Part shown: in pieces, positions 8,935-16,899 of the stretch | How the letters are laid out: each line of letters starts with the position of its first letter | How positions within the stretch are numbered: position 1 is the first letter of the stretch | Source: Porphyrobacter sp. | Lineage (GTDB): Bacteria > Pseudomonadota > Alphaproteobacteria > Sphingomonadales > Sphingomonadaceae | Direction: 5' to 3' | Length of the DNA stretch: 64,000 nt | NCBI GenBank assembly: GCA_016125555.1 | Contig: WGLN01000008.1 | Coordinates: forward strand, 1-64,000 | The notes under the pieces: generated by a model | Seen by the model: only the letters and a program-made list of their open reading frames with translations | Database searches by the model: none | Told to the model about the DNA's origin: nothing | Translations under genes and position numbers: made by a program

Positions 8935-10029
8935 ATGCGCGTCGGCGTTCCCACCGAGATCAAGAACAACGAATACCGGGTCGGCCTGACCCCCGCGGCG
9001 GTCGCCGAACTGACCCGCGCGGGCCACGCGGTGGTGGTGCAGAGCGGCGCCGGGCTGGGCGTCGATTTCGAGGACGCCGATTACGTCGCCGCCGGGGCGG
9101 ACATTCTCCCCGATGCGCCCGCGGTGTTCGACGCGGCGGAGATGATCGTCAAGGTCAAGGAGCCGCAGGCGGGCGAGATCGCGATGCTGCGCGCGGACCA
9201 CCTGCTGTTCACCTATCTCCACCTCGCCGCCGACAAGCCCCAGACCGAGGGGCTGATGAAGAGCGGCGCGACCGCCATCGCCTACGAGACGGTCACGGCA
9301 GCCGACGGCACGCTGCCGCTGCTCAAGCCGATGTCCGAAGTCGCCGGGCGGATGAGCGTGCAGTGCGGCGCGCACTATCTCGAAAAGCATCAGGGCGGAC
9401 GCGGCGTGCTGCTCGGCGGGGTTCCGGGGGTGGAGCCGGGCAAGGTGGTGATCCTCGGCGGCGGGGTCGCCGGGTTCAACGCGGCGCAGATGGCGGTCGG
9501 CCTGCGCGCCGACGTGACGATCTTCGACATCTCGAACCGGCGTCTCGCGGAACTCGACACCGTCTTCGAGAACCGCATCAGGACGGCCTTTTCCTCCTCC
9601 GCGGCAATTGCCGAGGCGGTGGCCGGGGCCGACCTCGTGATCGGCGCGGTGCTGGTACCCGGCGCGGCCGCACCCAAGCTGGTGACCCGCGAGATGATCG
9701 CCGCGATGCGCCCCGGCGCGGTGCTGGTCGACATCGCCATCGACCAGGGCGGCTGCTTCGAGACCAGTCATGCCACCACCCACGAGGACCCCGTGTTCAC
9801 CGTCGACGGGGTGATCCACTACTGCGTCGCCAACATGCCCGGCGCGGTGGCGCGCACCTCGACCATTGCGCTCGGCAATGCGACCTTGCCCTTCGTGCTC
9901 AAGCTGGCGGGAATGGGCGCCGAGGCGGCGATGGCGGCCGATCCGCACCTCGCGCGCGGGCTCAACGTTTCGGGCGGCAGGATTCGCCACGAGGCGGTCG
10001 CCGAGGCGCTGGACCTGCCGCTCGGCTGA
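8935..10029 (+). CDS. ald: Alanine dehydrogenase
   Basis: NAD-dependent oxidative deamination of L-alanine to pyruvate. The 364-aa protein starts [18 protein letters not shown], the usual N-terminus. The NAD fold has [15 protein letters not shown] near residues 170-185. [14 protein letters not shown] and [10 protein letters not shown] are strongly conserved in the family. AAGGAGAGG lies just before 8935. An earlier ATG at 8902 is in frame but would precede the ribosome-binding site and add a non-homologous tail. Confidence 0.96.
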   Translation: MRVGVPTEIKNNEYRVGLTPAAVAELTRAGHAVVVQSGAGLGVDFEDADYVAAGADILPDAPAVFDAAEMIVKVKEPQAGEIAMLRADHLLFTYLHLAADKPQTEGLMKSGATAIAYETVTAADGTLPLLKPMSEVAGRMSVQCGAHYLEKHQGGRGVLLGGVPGVEPGKVVILGGGVAGFNAAQMAVGLRADVTIFDISNRRLAELDTVFENRIRTAFSSSAAIAEAVAGADLVIGAVLVPGAAAPKLVTREMIAAMRPGAVLVDIAIDQGGCFETSHATTHEDPVFTVDGVIHYCVANMPGAVARTSTIALGNATLPFVLKLAGMGAEAAMAADPHLARGLNVSGGRIRHEAVAEALDLPLG

Positions 10030-10035
10030 TGCGCC

Positions 10036-10053
10036 GACCGGCGGCGGCCGGTC
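10036..10053 (+). terminator. Hairpin after ald
   Basis: GACCGGC (10036-10042) pairs with GCCGGTC (10047-10053) around a 4-nt loop, 7 nt after the ald stop. No U tract follows, so termination strength is uncertain. Confidence 0.45.
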
Positions 10054-10058
10054 CAAAC

Positions 10059-10102
10059 CGTCAAAATTGACGATACGCCCGGCCCCCGCGACCGGCTATC
10101 CC
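10059..10102 (+). promoter_or_regulatory. Palindromic operator and putative -10 before the SDR-E1-lipoyl operon
   Basis: CGTCAAAATTGACG at 10059-10072 is a perfect 6-2-6 inverted repeat. It is the only perfectly symmetric member of the AAAA-containing boxes in this region. Thirty nt after its CAAAA comes TATCCC (10097-10102), the same spacing as in the leftward-reading boxes elsewhere. The SDR start is 36 nt further on. Confidence 0.45.
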
Positions 10103-10137
10103 TTTCGGTCACAACACCGAAGAGGGAGAGCTGCGCC

Positions 10138-10902
10138 ATGGATCTGGGACTGAAGGGCAAGAAGGTCATCATGAACGGCGGGGCGCACGGCCTCGGCCTG
10201 CAGTCCCTCAAGCTGTTCGCCGCAGAGGGCGCGGATGTCGCCTTCTTCAGCCGCAAGGAGGACCGCATCGAGGCCGCCAAGGCCGAGATCGACGCCGCCG
10301 GCCCGGGCAAGGTGTTCGCCGAGGTGTTCGACATGAACACCGGCACCGAGGCCTACCAGGCGTGGCTCGAAAAGGCCGTCAAGGAACTGGGCGGCTGCGA
10401 CATCTTCGTCCACACCGCCAGCGCCTCGGGCACCGGCGGGGCAGGCGACTGGCAGGCCTGCCTCGACATGGATTTGAAGGGCGCGGCCTACGCGGTCGAA
10501 ACGCTCACCCCCTATCTCGAACAGTCGGGCACCGGCTCGATCGTGATGCTGTCCTCCACCGCCGCGCTCGAGACCTTCATCGCCCCCAACCCCTTCAACG
10601 CGATCAAGGCCGCGCTGATCACCTATGCCTCGCAATTGAGCCAGGCGATGGCGCCCAAGGGCATCCGGGTGAACACCGTCAGCCCCGGCGCGATCTACTA
10701 CACCGGCGGCAACTGGGAGGTGATCGAGGAGCACATGAAGCCGCTGTTCGACGCGACCCTCGCCAAGATGCCGATGGGCCGCTTCGGCGAGCCGGTCGAG
10801 GTCGCCAAGGCGATCGTCTTCGTGGCAAGTCCGGCGGTGCCCTACATGACCGGCGCGAACCTCGTGGTGGACGGCGGCTTCACCCAGCGCGTCCAGTTCT
10901 AA
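10138..10902 (+). CDS. SDR-fold protein with Phe in place of the catalytic Tyr
   Basis: A 254-aa short-chain dehydrogenase/reductase-like protein. The cofactor loop near residues 14-20 reads NGGAHGLG instead of TGxxxGIG. HTASASG replaces the usual NNAG. The catalytic Ser is present in VMLSSTAAL. The YxxxK motif reads FNAIK, so the acid/base Tyr is Phe while Lys is kept. The C-terminus has the normal GRFGEPVEVAKA and VVDGGFT. It leads the operon with the E1 alpha/beta and lipoyl genes. It could be a poor reductase, a lyase or hydratase, or a binding protein. The substrate is unknown. Confidence 0.85.
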   Translation: MDLGLKGKKVIMNGGAHGLGLQSLKLFAAEGADVAFFSRKEDRIEAAKAEIDAAGPGKVFAEVFDMNTGTEAYQAWLEKAVKELGGCDIFVHTASASGTGGAGDWQACLDMDLKGAAYAVETLTPYLEQSGTGSIVMLSSTAALETFIAPNPFNAIKAALITYASQLSQAMAPKGIRVNTVSPGAIYYTGGNWEVIEEHMKPLFDATLAKMPMGRFGEPVEVAKAIVFVASPAVPYMTGANLVVDGGFTQRVQF

Positions 10903-10930
10903 TCCCCTTCCCCTGAGAGGTTCCAAAAAC

Positions 10931-11899
10931 ATGGCCGAAATCGACCGCGACAAGCTGCTCGACATCTACACCCGCACGATGAAGGTGAACCGCACCGACG
11001 AGAAGTTCCGGGCCCTGCTGATGGAAGGCAAGGTCGCGGTGATGTATTACTGCGTGCGCGGGCAGGAGCTGGTCTCGGCCGCGGCGATGGCGGCGCTCGA
11101 GAAGGACGATTACGTCGTGTGCACCTATCGCGGGCAGGGCGAGCAGACCGCCAAGGGCATCCCGATGGAGAAGTGGTGGGGCGAATGCCTCGGCAAGGCG
11201 ACCGGCACCTGCAAGGGCAAGGGCGGCACCATGCACATCACCGATCCCGAGACGGGGATCATGGTGACCACCGGCGTGGTGGGCAGCGGCCTCCCGATCG
11301 CCAACGGGCTTGCCATGGCGAGCCAGAACAACGGGGATGGCCGCGTGACGCTGGTCAGCTTCGGCGACGGGGCGGCGAACATCGGCGGCTTCCACGAGGC
11401 GATGAACATGGCCCAGCTCTACAAGCTGCCGGTCGTCTTCCTGTGCCAGAACAACCGCTACGGCGAGCACACCGCCTATGCCGACCACACCGACAGCCCC
11501 AACATCGCCACCCGCGCGGCGGGCTACGGGATGCCCGGTGTCACGGTCGACGGCAACGACGTGAACCAAATCTACCCCGCGGTGAAGGAAGCGGTCGACC
11601 GCGCCCGCCGGGGCGAGGGGCCGACGCTGGTCGAGGCGATGTGCTACCGCATGATGGGCCACTTCTTCGGCGCCGACTTCAGCTACATGCCGCCCGAACA
11701 CCTCGCCGAGATGAAGGCCGAGGACCCGCTGCCCAAGCTGCGCAAGGTGATGCTCGAACACCAGTTCACCGAAGAGGAGCTGGACAGCATCGTCGCCGAC
11801 ATTGACGCGCAGATCGACGCCGCGGTCGAGCACGCGCTGGCCGCGCCGCTACCGGACACCGACGAAATCTACAAGGACGTGCTGGAGGAGACCGCCTGA
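10931..11899 (+). CDS. Thiamine-diphosphate 2-oxoacid/acetoin dehydrogenase-type E1 alpha subunit
   Basis: A 322-aa ThDP-dependent E1 alpha. The ThDP motif starts at GDGAANIGGFHEA and ends about 25 residues later at CQNN, the standard spacing. TYRGQGEQTAKGI and GKGGTMHI match the pyruvate/acetoin dehydrogenase alpha family. It probably decarboxylates a 2-oxo acid or cleaves a ketol and passes an acyl group to lipoamide. Its stop shares one base with the E1 beta start. No E2 acyltransferase or E3 gene follows, only a lone lipoyl protein. Its position after an SDR in a catabolic region suggests a special substrate, not central metabolism. Confidence 0.9.
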   Translation: MAEIDRDKLLDIYTRTMKVNRTDEKFRALLMEGKVAVMYYCVRGQELVSAAAMAALEKDDYVVCTYRGQGEQTAKGIPMEKWWGECLGKATGTCKGKGGTMHITDPETGIMVTTGVVGSGLPIANGLAMASQNNGDGRVTLVSFGDGAANIGGFHEAMNMAQLYKLPVVFLCQNNRYGEHTAYADHTDSPNIATRAAGYGMPGVTVDGNDVNQIYPAVKEAVDRARRGEGPTLVEAMCYRMMGHFFGADFSYMPPEHLAEMKAEDPLPKLRKVMLEHQFTEEELDSIVADIDAQIDAAVEHALAAPLPDTDEIYKDVLEETA

Positions 11900-12885
11900 T
11901 GGCCCAGATCACGATGACCCAGGCGCTGAACCTCGCAATCGACGAGGCGATGGCCGAGGATGACGGCGTGTTCTGCCTCGGCGAGGACGTTTCCGCCAAG
12001 CAGGGCGGGGGCGTGTTCAAGGTCACCCAGGGCTTGACCGAGAAATATGGCGAACACCGCATCCGCGCGACGCCGATCTCGGAAACCGCGATCATCGGCG
12101 CGGCGGTGGGTGCCGCTCTGGCGGGCCAGCGTCCGATTGCCGAGATCATGCTGATGAACTTTGTCGGCGTGTGCATGGACCAGATCGTCAACCACGCGGC
12201 CAAGCTGCGCTTCATGAGCGGAGGGCAGACCCCGTGCCCGATCGTGATCCGCACCACCACCGGCGTCGGAGTCGGCTTCGGCGGGCAGCACTCGGACATG
12301 CTTGAGGCGTGGTTCGCCCATGTCGCGGGCATTCACGTGGTCACGCCGTCGAACCCCGCCGACGCGCGCGGGCTGATGCGGGCGAGCATCGACGCCAACG
12401 ATCCGGTGATCTTCATCGAGAACATCCTGTGCTATGGCCTCAAGGCCGAGGACCCCGGCCCGGGCTACCGCGTCCCGCTCGGCAAGGCCGCGGTGGCGCG
12501 CGAGGGGACCGACATCTCGATCATCACCTATGGCCGCACGGTGCTCGATGCGCTGGCGGTGGCCGAGGACCTCGCCAAGGAAGGCATCTCGGTCGAGGTC
12601 GTCGACTTGCGCACCATCGCCCCCTACGACGAGGCGACCGTGCTCGCGAGCGTGCGCAAGACCGGCCGCGCGCTCACCCTGCACGAAGCCGTGCGCCCCT
12701 TCGGCACCGGCGCGGAACTCGCGGCGAACATTCAGGAAAAGTGCTGGCACGACCTCAAGGGCCCGGTGCGGCGCATCGGCGGGACCTTCTCGGCGGTGCC
12801 CTTCGCCTCGCATCTCGAACAGGCGTGGATCCCGACCAAGCCGCAGATCGTCGAACAGATCAAAGCCGCGATGGGTAAACTCTAG
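11899..12885 (+). CDS. Thiamine-diphosphate dehydrogenase-type E1 beta subunit
   Basis: The 328-aa partner of the upstream E1 alpha. It has LGEDVSAKQGGGVFKVTQGL and RATPISETAIIGAAVGAAL, typical of E1 beta pyrimidine-binding regions. The transketolase C domain follows, with DLRTIAPYDEATV and LHEAVRPFGTGAEL. It is coupled to alpha by a TGATG overlap, and its TAG stop directly abuts the ATG of the lipoyl gene. The pair should form an alpha2beta2 E1. The substrate cannot be read from the sequence. Confidence 0.92.
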   Translation: MAQITMTQALNLAIDEAMAEDDGVFCLGEDVSAKQGGGVFKVTQGLTEKYGEHRIRATPISETAIIGAAVGAALAGQRPIAEIMLMNFVGVCMDQIVNHAAKLRFMSGGQTPCPIVIRTTTGVGVGFGGQHSDMLEAWFAHVAGIHVVTPSNPADARGLMRASIDANDPVIFIENILCYGLKAEDPGPGYRVPLGKAAVAREGTDISIITYGRTVLDALAVAEDLAKEGISVEVVDLRTIAPYDEATVLASVRKTGRALTLHEAVRPFGTGAELAANIQEKCWHDLKGPVRRIGGTFSAVPFASHLEQAWIPTKPQIVEQIKAAMGKL

Positions 12886-13116
12886 ATGGCATCCGAAATC
12901 CGCATCCCTAAGCTCGGCATGAGCGCTACCGAAATGACCCTCGTCGAATGGATGTTTGGGCCCGGCGAGCGGGTCGAGAAGGGCGAGATCATCTACACGG
13001 TCGAGACCGACAAGAGCACCACCGAGATCGAGGCGCAGGCCAGCGGGATCATCCATCCCACCGGCGAGGAAGGCGCGGTCTACAAGGTCGGCGATCTCAT
13101 CGGCACGATCGAATAG
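12886..13116 (+). CDS. Stand-alone lipoyl-domain carrier protein
   Basis: A 76-aa single biotinyl/lipoyl domain. It opens with RIPKLGMS, has the modification site ETDKST (Lys43) at the hairpin turn, and ends in VGDLIGTIE. The Lys in a DK-S/A context favours lipoylation over biotinylation. The protein stops where an E2 would continue into a peripheral-subunit-binding and catalytic domain. There is no frameshift remnant afterwards, because the convergent gene begins 10 nt later. It probably carries the acyl or reducing equivalents from the E1 pair. The E2 acyltransferase and E3 must be elsewhere or absent. Confidence 0.88.
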   Translation: MASEIRIPKLGMSATEMTLVEWMFGPGERVEKGEIIYTVETDKSTTEIEAQASGIIHPTGEEGAVYKVGDLIGTIE

Positions 13117-13126
13117 GCGTGCGCCC

Positions 13127-13924
13127 TCAGCCGCGCGCATCGAGCCAGGCGCGGCTGGTGCGGGCGACTTCGCGGGCGCGTTCCTTCAGGTCGGGAAAGG
13201 CCTCGCGCAGGGCGGCCGAGCGTTCCTCGACCGCCAGCGGCAGGTGTGCGGGCAGGGCATCGAGCATTGCCCCCAGGTCCAGCCCGCCTTGCCCGAGCGG
13301 CATCCGCCGGTTGATCGCATCGTCGATGATCGCGTCGAAGTTCGTGAGGTCGGGCGGATCGGCGGGCGCATCGCAGGGTTGGCAATAGGACAGCCATTCC
13401 TGCGGAATCGCCGCAAGGTCCTCCGCCGTCCCGCCCGAGCGCGCCCAGTGCAGCGTATCGACCAGCAGCGCCTTCGCCTCGCCCTCGACCTGCTCGAGAA
13501 TGCCGCGTGCCATGTGGATCGTCTTGACCTCGGTGAAGATCCCGAATTCGAGATTGACCCTGACCCCGGTGCCCTTGGCGCGGTCGACCAGCGTCTGGAA
13601 CTTGGCGGTGGTGGCGGCCGTGTCGGGGTCGGAGGAGACGCACAGCAGGTTCCTGGCCCCCAGTTCGGCGGCGATGTCCACCAGCTGGGCCAGCCATGGA
13701 TCGGGTGGCCCCGGCATGATCCACGCGACCTCGAGGTCGAGCAGTTCCACCCCCGCATCGCGCGCCTGTTGCCGGATCGCGCGGGTGGTGGCGGGCGTCC
13801 ACGTGTCCTTTTCCACCCACATCCCGCCGAAGTCGAAATCGGATCCGGCGGCGCATTCGATGAGCTGTGCCGGGGTCGCCTCGGGCATGATGCCAGCGGC
13901 AAGCGAGATTTTCCGGCGCGTCAC
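13127..13924 (-). CDS. Xylose-isomerase-like TIM-barrel protein (sugar phosphate isomerase/epimerase family)
   Basis: A 265-aa TIM barrel of the AP-endonuclease-2/xylose isomerase superfamily. It has successive beta-strand motifs such as LLDLEVAWI, NLLCVSSDPD, VNLEFGIFTEV and LLVDTLHW, with the usual metal-binding Glu/Asp/His set. Family members isomerise, epimerise or dehydrate hydroxylated cyclic compounds. I chose GTG at 13924 because it forms a GTGA overlap with the upstream SDR stop and keeps the first strand (KISLAAGIMPEATP). The operon order is Rieske-SDR-this gene. It may act on an oxidised ring product (inference). Confidence 0.8.
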   Translation of the reverse strand: MTRRKISLAAGIMPEATPAQLIECAAGSDFDFGGMWVEKDTWTPATTRAIRQQARDAGVELLDLEVAWIMPGPPDPWLAQLVDIAAELGARNLLCVSSDPDTAATTAKFQTLVDRAKGTGVRVNLEFGIFTEVKTIHMARGILEQVEGEAKALLVDTLHWARSGGTAEDLAAIPQEWLSYCQPCDAPADPPDLTNFDAIIDDAINRRMPLGQGGLDLGAMLDALPAHLPLAVEERSAALREAFPDLKERAREVARTSRAWLDARG

Positions 13925-14673
13925 AGCGTCTGCCCGTCGTCGAGCACGAAGTCGGCTCCGGTGACGAACTCGGCGGCGTCCGAGCACAGGAACAGGATCA
14001 TCGCGTCAAGTCCCTGTTCCTCCATCAGCCGGCGCTTGGGAAAGCGGGCGATCTGCTTCCGGCCTGCTTCGGTGTCGAACCACGCGTCGTTGATCGCGGT
14101 GCGGATATAGCCGGGCGAGACCGTGTTGACGCAGATGCCATGGCGCGCCCATTCGCGCGCCAGCGTCCGGCCCGCCTGCACCACGCCCGCCTTCGACGCG
14201 GCATAGGCGACGAGGCCGGGGGAGGGTTCGAAGGCGGTGATCGAGGCGATCATGACGATGCGCCCGCGCTCGACCTTGTGCGCGATCATCCGCTTCGCCC
14301 CCTCGCGCGCGGTCAGGATCGCACCCTTGAGATTGATCGCCAGCGTGGCTTCGATCTCCTCTTCGGAGATGGTGGTCGCCATGCCCGCGCCGTCGACGCC
14401 GGCATTGGCGATGACCGTGTCGACCGGGCCTGAGGCCGCCTCGGCAGCGTCGAACCCGGCGATGATGTCGGCCTCGCGCGCGACGTCCATCTGAATCGCG
14501 GCGGCATTGGGACCGATCTCTGCGGCAAGCGTCTCGAGCCGGTCCTTGCGCCGCGCGCCCAGAGCCACATGCGCGCCGCTCGCCGCGAGAATGCGTCCGA
14601 AGCGCGCGCCGAGGCCCGAGGATGCGCCGGTGACGAGCGCGGTGCGCCCGGTCAGGTCGAAGGAGAACCCCAT
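13921..14673 (-). CDS. Short-chain dehydrogenase/reductase
   Basis: A 250-aa classical SDR. It has TGASSGLG near residues 14-21, a MDVAREAD acidic pocket, NAG in VIANAGVDG, catalytic Ser in MIASITAF and YAASK. The C-terminal FVLDDGQTL replaces the usual VDGG. The open frame extends 101 codons upstream but that part lies inside the Rieske gene, so the ATG at 14673 is used, 5 nt after the Rieske stop. It likely oxidises a hydroxylated product of the neighbouring Rieske oxygenase with NAD(P) (inference). The stop is coupled to the TIM-barrel gene. Confidence 0.9.
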   Translation of the reverse strand: MGFSFDLTGRTALVTGASSGLGARFGRILAASGAHVALGARRKDRLETLAAEIGPNAAAIQMDVAREADIIAGFDAAEAASGPVDTVIANAGVDGAGMATTISEEEIEATLAINLKGAILTAREGAKRMIAHKVERGRIVMIASITAFEPSPGLVAYAASKAGVVQAGRTLAREWARHGICVNTVSPGYIRTAINDAWFDTEAGRKQIARFPKRRLMEEQGLDAMILFLCSDAAEFVTGADFVLDDGQTL

Positions 14674-14678
14674 CGCGC

Positions 14679-16106
14679 TCACTTGGCGGCGGGCAGTTCC
14701 CCATCGATATATTTCCTGAGCGTGGTCTGGAAATGCCGCACCCGGCTGTCCTGATAGTGGCCGAGTTCCATCATTCCGTCCTTCATCGCCTTCATGCCTT
14801 CCTGCACATAGGGAAGGTTCGCCATGTCCTGATCGAACACGTTGGCGAGCTGCGGGCCCATCTTGTCGGCGGCCCAGGCGAAGGGCTCGTCGTCCGGAAT
14901 CCGGGTCGGCTCCACCGCGCGCGGGCGCTGCTCGCCCTTGGGCGTGGGGAACAGCAGGCGGATTTCCATGATGCACCAGTCGGGGGTGTCACCCGGCAGC
15001 CAGCGGTACACCAGTGTCGGCAGGAAGCCGATCCACGGGGAGAAATTGGGGAAGATGTTGTAGGTGAAATTGTCGAGAATCTCGGCGTCCGAGGCGTCCG
15101 AGTAGTCGTGGCCGTATTGCTCGGCGAAGCCCTTGCGCCCGGCCTCGGCGAGCAGCTTGCGCGCGCCCAGCGGATCGTCGGCCTGGTAGCCTTCACCCGG
15201 GCCATCGCTGGCGGAAAAGCGCCGGTTGGTGCGCGCGTCCTGCCCGCCGGAGAACTCGTTCATCTTCTCCAGCACGTAGTCCGAGTTCTTGCCCTTAACG
15301 TGCGGGCTGAGCACGCCTGAGGGCGTGATCGCGCGGTTGAAGTGATCGCCGATCAGGTCGTAGCGGGTGTTGGCATCGCCGAGGAAGCCGAGCAGCTGCG
15401 GGTGGGTTGTGATCGAGTGCCAGGCCTCCATGAAGGCTTCCGCAGTCGCCTTCCAGTTGGCCGGAATGCGCTTCTGCACCCACATGCCGGTGTAGCGGTT
15501 CTCGAAGTCGTAGCGCTCGTAATGCGACGCCGCCGGGCCGAGCCAGGTCTTGAAGTCGGGCAGGTCGTGGTTCTCGGTCAGCATCACGAAGCCCTGCCAC
15601 AGCTCGACCCGCGCCTGCGGCAGGTCCATGTCCTTGCCCTCGAGGTGCTTGAAGTCCCACGCGCAGGGGATTTCCTTGAGGCTCCCGTCATTGCGCCAGG
15701 TGAAGCCGTGGAACGGGCAGCGCAGCTGCACCGAATTGCCGCTCTCGGTGCGCAGCTTGCGGCCGCGGTGGAGGCAGGCATTGTAGAAGGCCTTCACGCT
15801 GCCGTCCTTCTGGCGGATCAGCAGGAAGCTCTTGCCCGCGATGTCGAACACCACCGTGTCGCCCGCGTCGGGCATCTCGTCCTCGCGCGCGGCGAAGAGC
15901 CAGACGTTGGGCCACATCTTCTCGCGTTCCAGCGCCGCGAATTCCTCGGAGATATAGGGCGCGACCGAAAGCGGCTCGTCGCCCATCTCGATATGGGTTT
16001 CCTCGAAGAGATAGTCGGGCGGACGCCGCGTGTCGCCGTTGAGCATGTCGGTGTAGCTGATCCCAGGGCAGCGGTCGCCGCGGGCAATATCCTTGATCTC
16101 GTTCAT
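14679..16106 (-). CDS. Rieske non-heme iron oxygenase, alpha subunit type
   Basis: A 475-aa ring-hydroxylating oxygenase. The [2Fe-2S] Rieske ligands are C111-x-H113 in CLHRGRK and C130-x2-H133 in CPFHGFTW. The mononuclear iron site is recognisable in EAFMEAWHSITTH, with two His and upstream Asn/Glu. It hydroxylates or demethylates a hydrophobic substrate using electrons from a ferredoxin and reductase that are not encoded nearby. The long C-terminal SRPBCC domain and the lack of a beta subunit fit a homomeric monooxygenase-like type. It leads a three-gene operon and diverges from the VOC gene at 16229. Confidence 0.93.
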   Translation of the reverse strand: MNEIKDIARGDRCPGISYTDMLNGDTRRPPDYLFEETHIEMGDEPLSVAPYISEEFAALEREKMWPNVWLFAAREDEMPDAGDTVVFDIAGKSFLLIRQKDGSVKAFYNACLHRGRKLRTESGNSVQLRCPFHGFTWRNDGSLKEIPCAWDFKHLEGKDMDLPQARVELWQGFVMLTENHDLPDFKTWLGPAASHYERYDFENRYTGMWVQKRIPANWKATAEAFMEAWHSITTHPQLLGFLGDANTRYDLIGDHFNRAITPSGVLSPHVKGKNSDYVLEKMNEFSGGQDARTNRRFSASDGPGEGYQADDPLGARKLLAEAGRKGFAEQYGHDYSDASDAEILDNFTYNIFPNFSPWIGFLPTLVYRWLPGDTPDWCIMEIRLLFPTPKGEQRPRAVEPTRIPDDEPFAWAADKMGPQLANVFDQDMANLPYVQEGMKAMKDGMMELGHYQDSRVRHFQTTLRKYIDGELPAAK

Positions 16107-16228
16107 CGGCCTTACGCGTCCTTCCGGGGGCGAGCCCCGCCTCTCTTCCTCGCACTTTGTGCAGTGTCTCCGGGACAGAATATCACACAGCTTGGACGCA
16201 GGGTCACCCTAGCGGATTGGAGAGGAAC

Positions 16229-16765
16229 ATGGCGCTGGACGGCAAGATTGCGGCTTTGGGCGAGGTGATGCAGCTGGCCTTCGTGCCCGAGGACTTCGAC
16301 GCGGCGGTGGAGCACTGGACGCGGGTGATGGGCGTCGGGCCGTTCTTCCTGATCGAGAACATCCACCTGGAAGGCATGAAATATCGCGGCCAGCCCACGC
16401 AAGCGGTGTTCGACCTCGCGCTCGCCTATTGGGGCGACATCCAGGTCGAGCTGATCCGTCCGAAGGACGATTACCCCTCGATCTATCGCGGCGAATACGG
16501 CTCCACCGGCAACGGGCTGCACCACGTGTGCATCCTGGTGGACGACCTCGCCGAAGCGCGCCGCGTGTGCGAGGCCGAAGGGGCCGAGGTGGTGATCGAG
16601 GGCCGCTTCGGCACCAGCGAGGTGATCTATGTCGATCCCGGCACCGGTCCGGGCACGCTGGTCGAGATTCTCCAGCAGGCCAAGGAGGGGCCGGACCTGT
16701 TCGGGATGATCAAGGCGGCAGGCGTGGGCTGGGACGGGAGCGAGCCGTTGAGGCGGCTGGGGTAA
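16229..16765 (+). CDS. VOC-family (glyoxalase/bleomycin-resistance fold) protein
   Basis: A 178-aa protein with two beta-alpha-beta-beta-beta modules. The first begins MQLAFVPEDFDAAVEHW and ends in VELIRP. The second has GLHHVCILVDDL and VEILQ. The His/Glu positions allow a divalent metal site as in extradiol dioxygenases and epimerases of this superfamily. The ATG at 16229 follows GGAGAGGAAC; the open frame begins earlier but in the promoter region. It diverges from the Rieske operon. Its partner VOC gene lies at 43269. Its role may be ring-product isomerisation or cleavage, but this is unproven. Confidence 0.85.
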   Translation: MALDGKIAALGEVMQLAFVPEDFDAAVEHWTRVMGVGPFFLIENIHLEGMKYRGQPTQAVFDLALAYWGDIQVELIRPKDDYPSIYRGEYGSTGNGLHHVCILVDDLAEARRVCEAEGAEVVIEGRFGTSEVIYVDPGTGPGTLVEILQQAKEGPDLFGMIKAAGVGWDGSEPLRRLG

Positions 16766-16869
16766 TCGCCGCTCACAATGACGAATTCAAGAGCTGGTTC
16801 GGGCCGAAGGCCCGCGAGGCCGACCGGCCGCCCGCAGGTGCTCCGTAGCGAAGCGAAGGAAACAGCACT

Positions 16870-16896
16870 GAGGACGGGGGCGCGGAGGCGCCCCCG
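16870..16896 (-). repeat. 27-nt hairpin repeat, copy 1; probable terminator of the LuxR gene
   Basis: On the minus strand a 9-bp perfect stem (CGGGGGCGC/GCGCCCCCG) with loop CTCC is followed by GTCCTC. It begins 3 nt after the LuxR gene stop. A near-identical copy at 48509-48535 differs at one base pair with compensation and at one loop base. Confidence 0.7.
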
Positions 16897-16899
16897 CAC

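Noticed and set aside
16180-16215. GCAC-TTT-GTGC palindrome between the Rieske and VOC genes as a member of the shared promoter class
   Set aside because: The box resembles CACTTTG, but no GCTA-type -10 follows at 26 nt and the opposite strand also lacks the 30-nt match. It may be a different operator.
16157-16228. Upstream start for the VOC gene
   Set aside because: It would lie in the divergent promoter region. The ATG at 16229 has a good ribosome-binding site and starts the fold.
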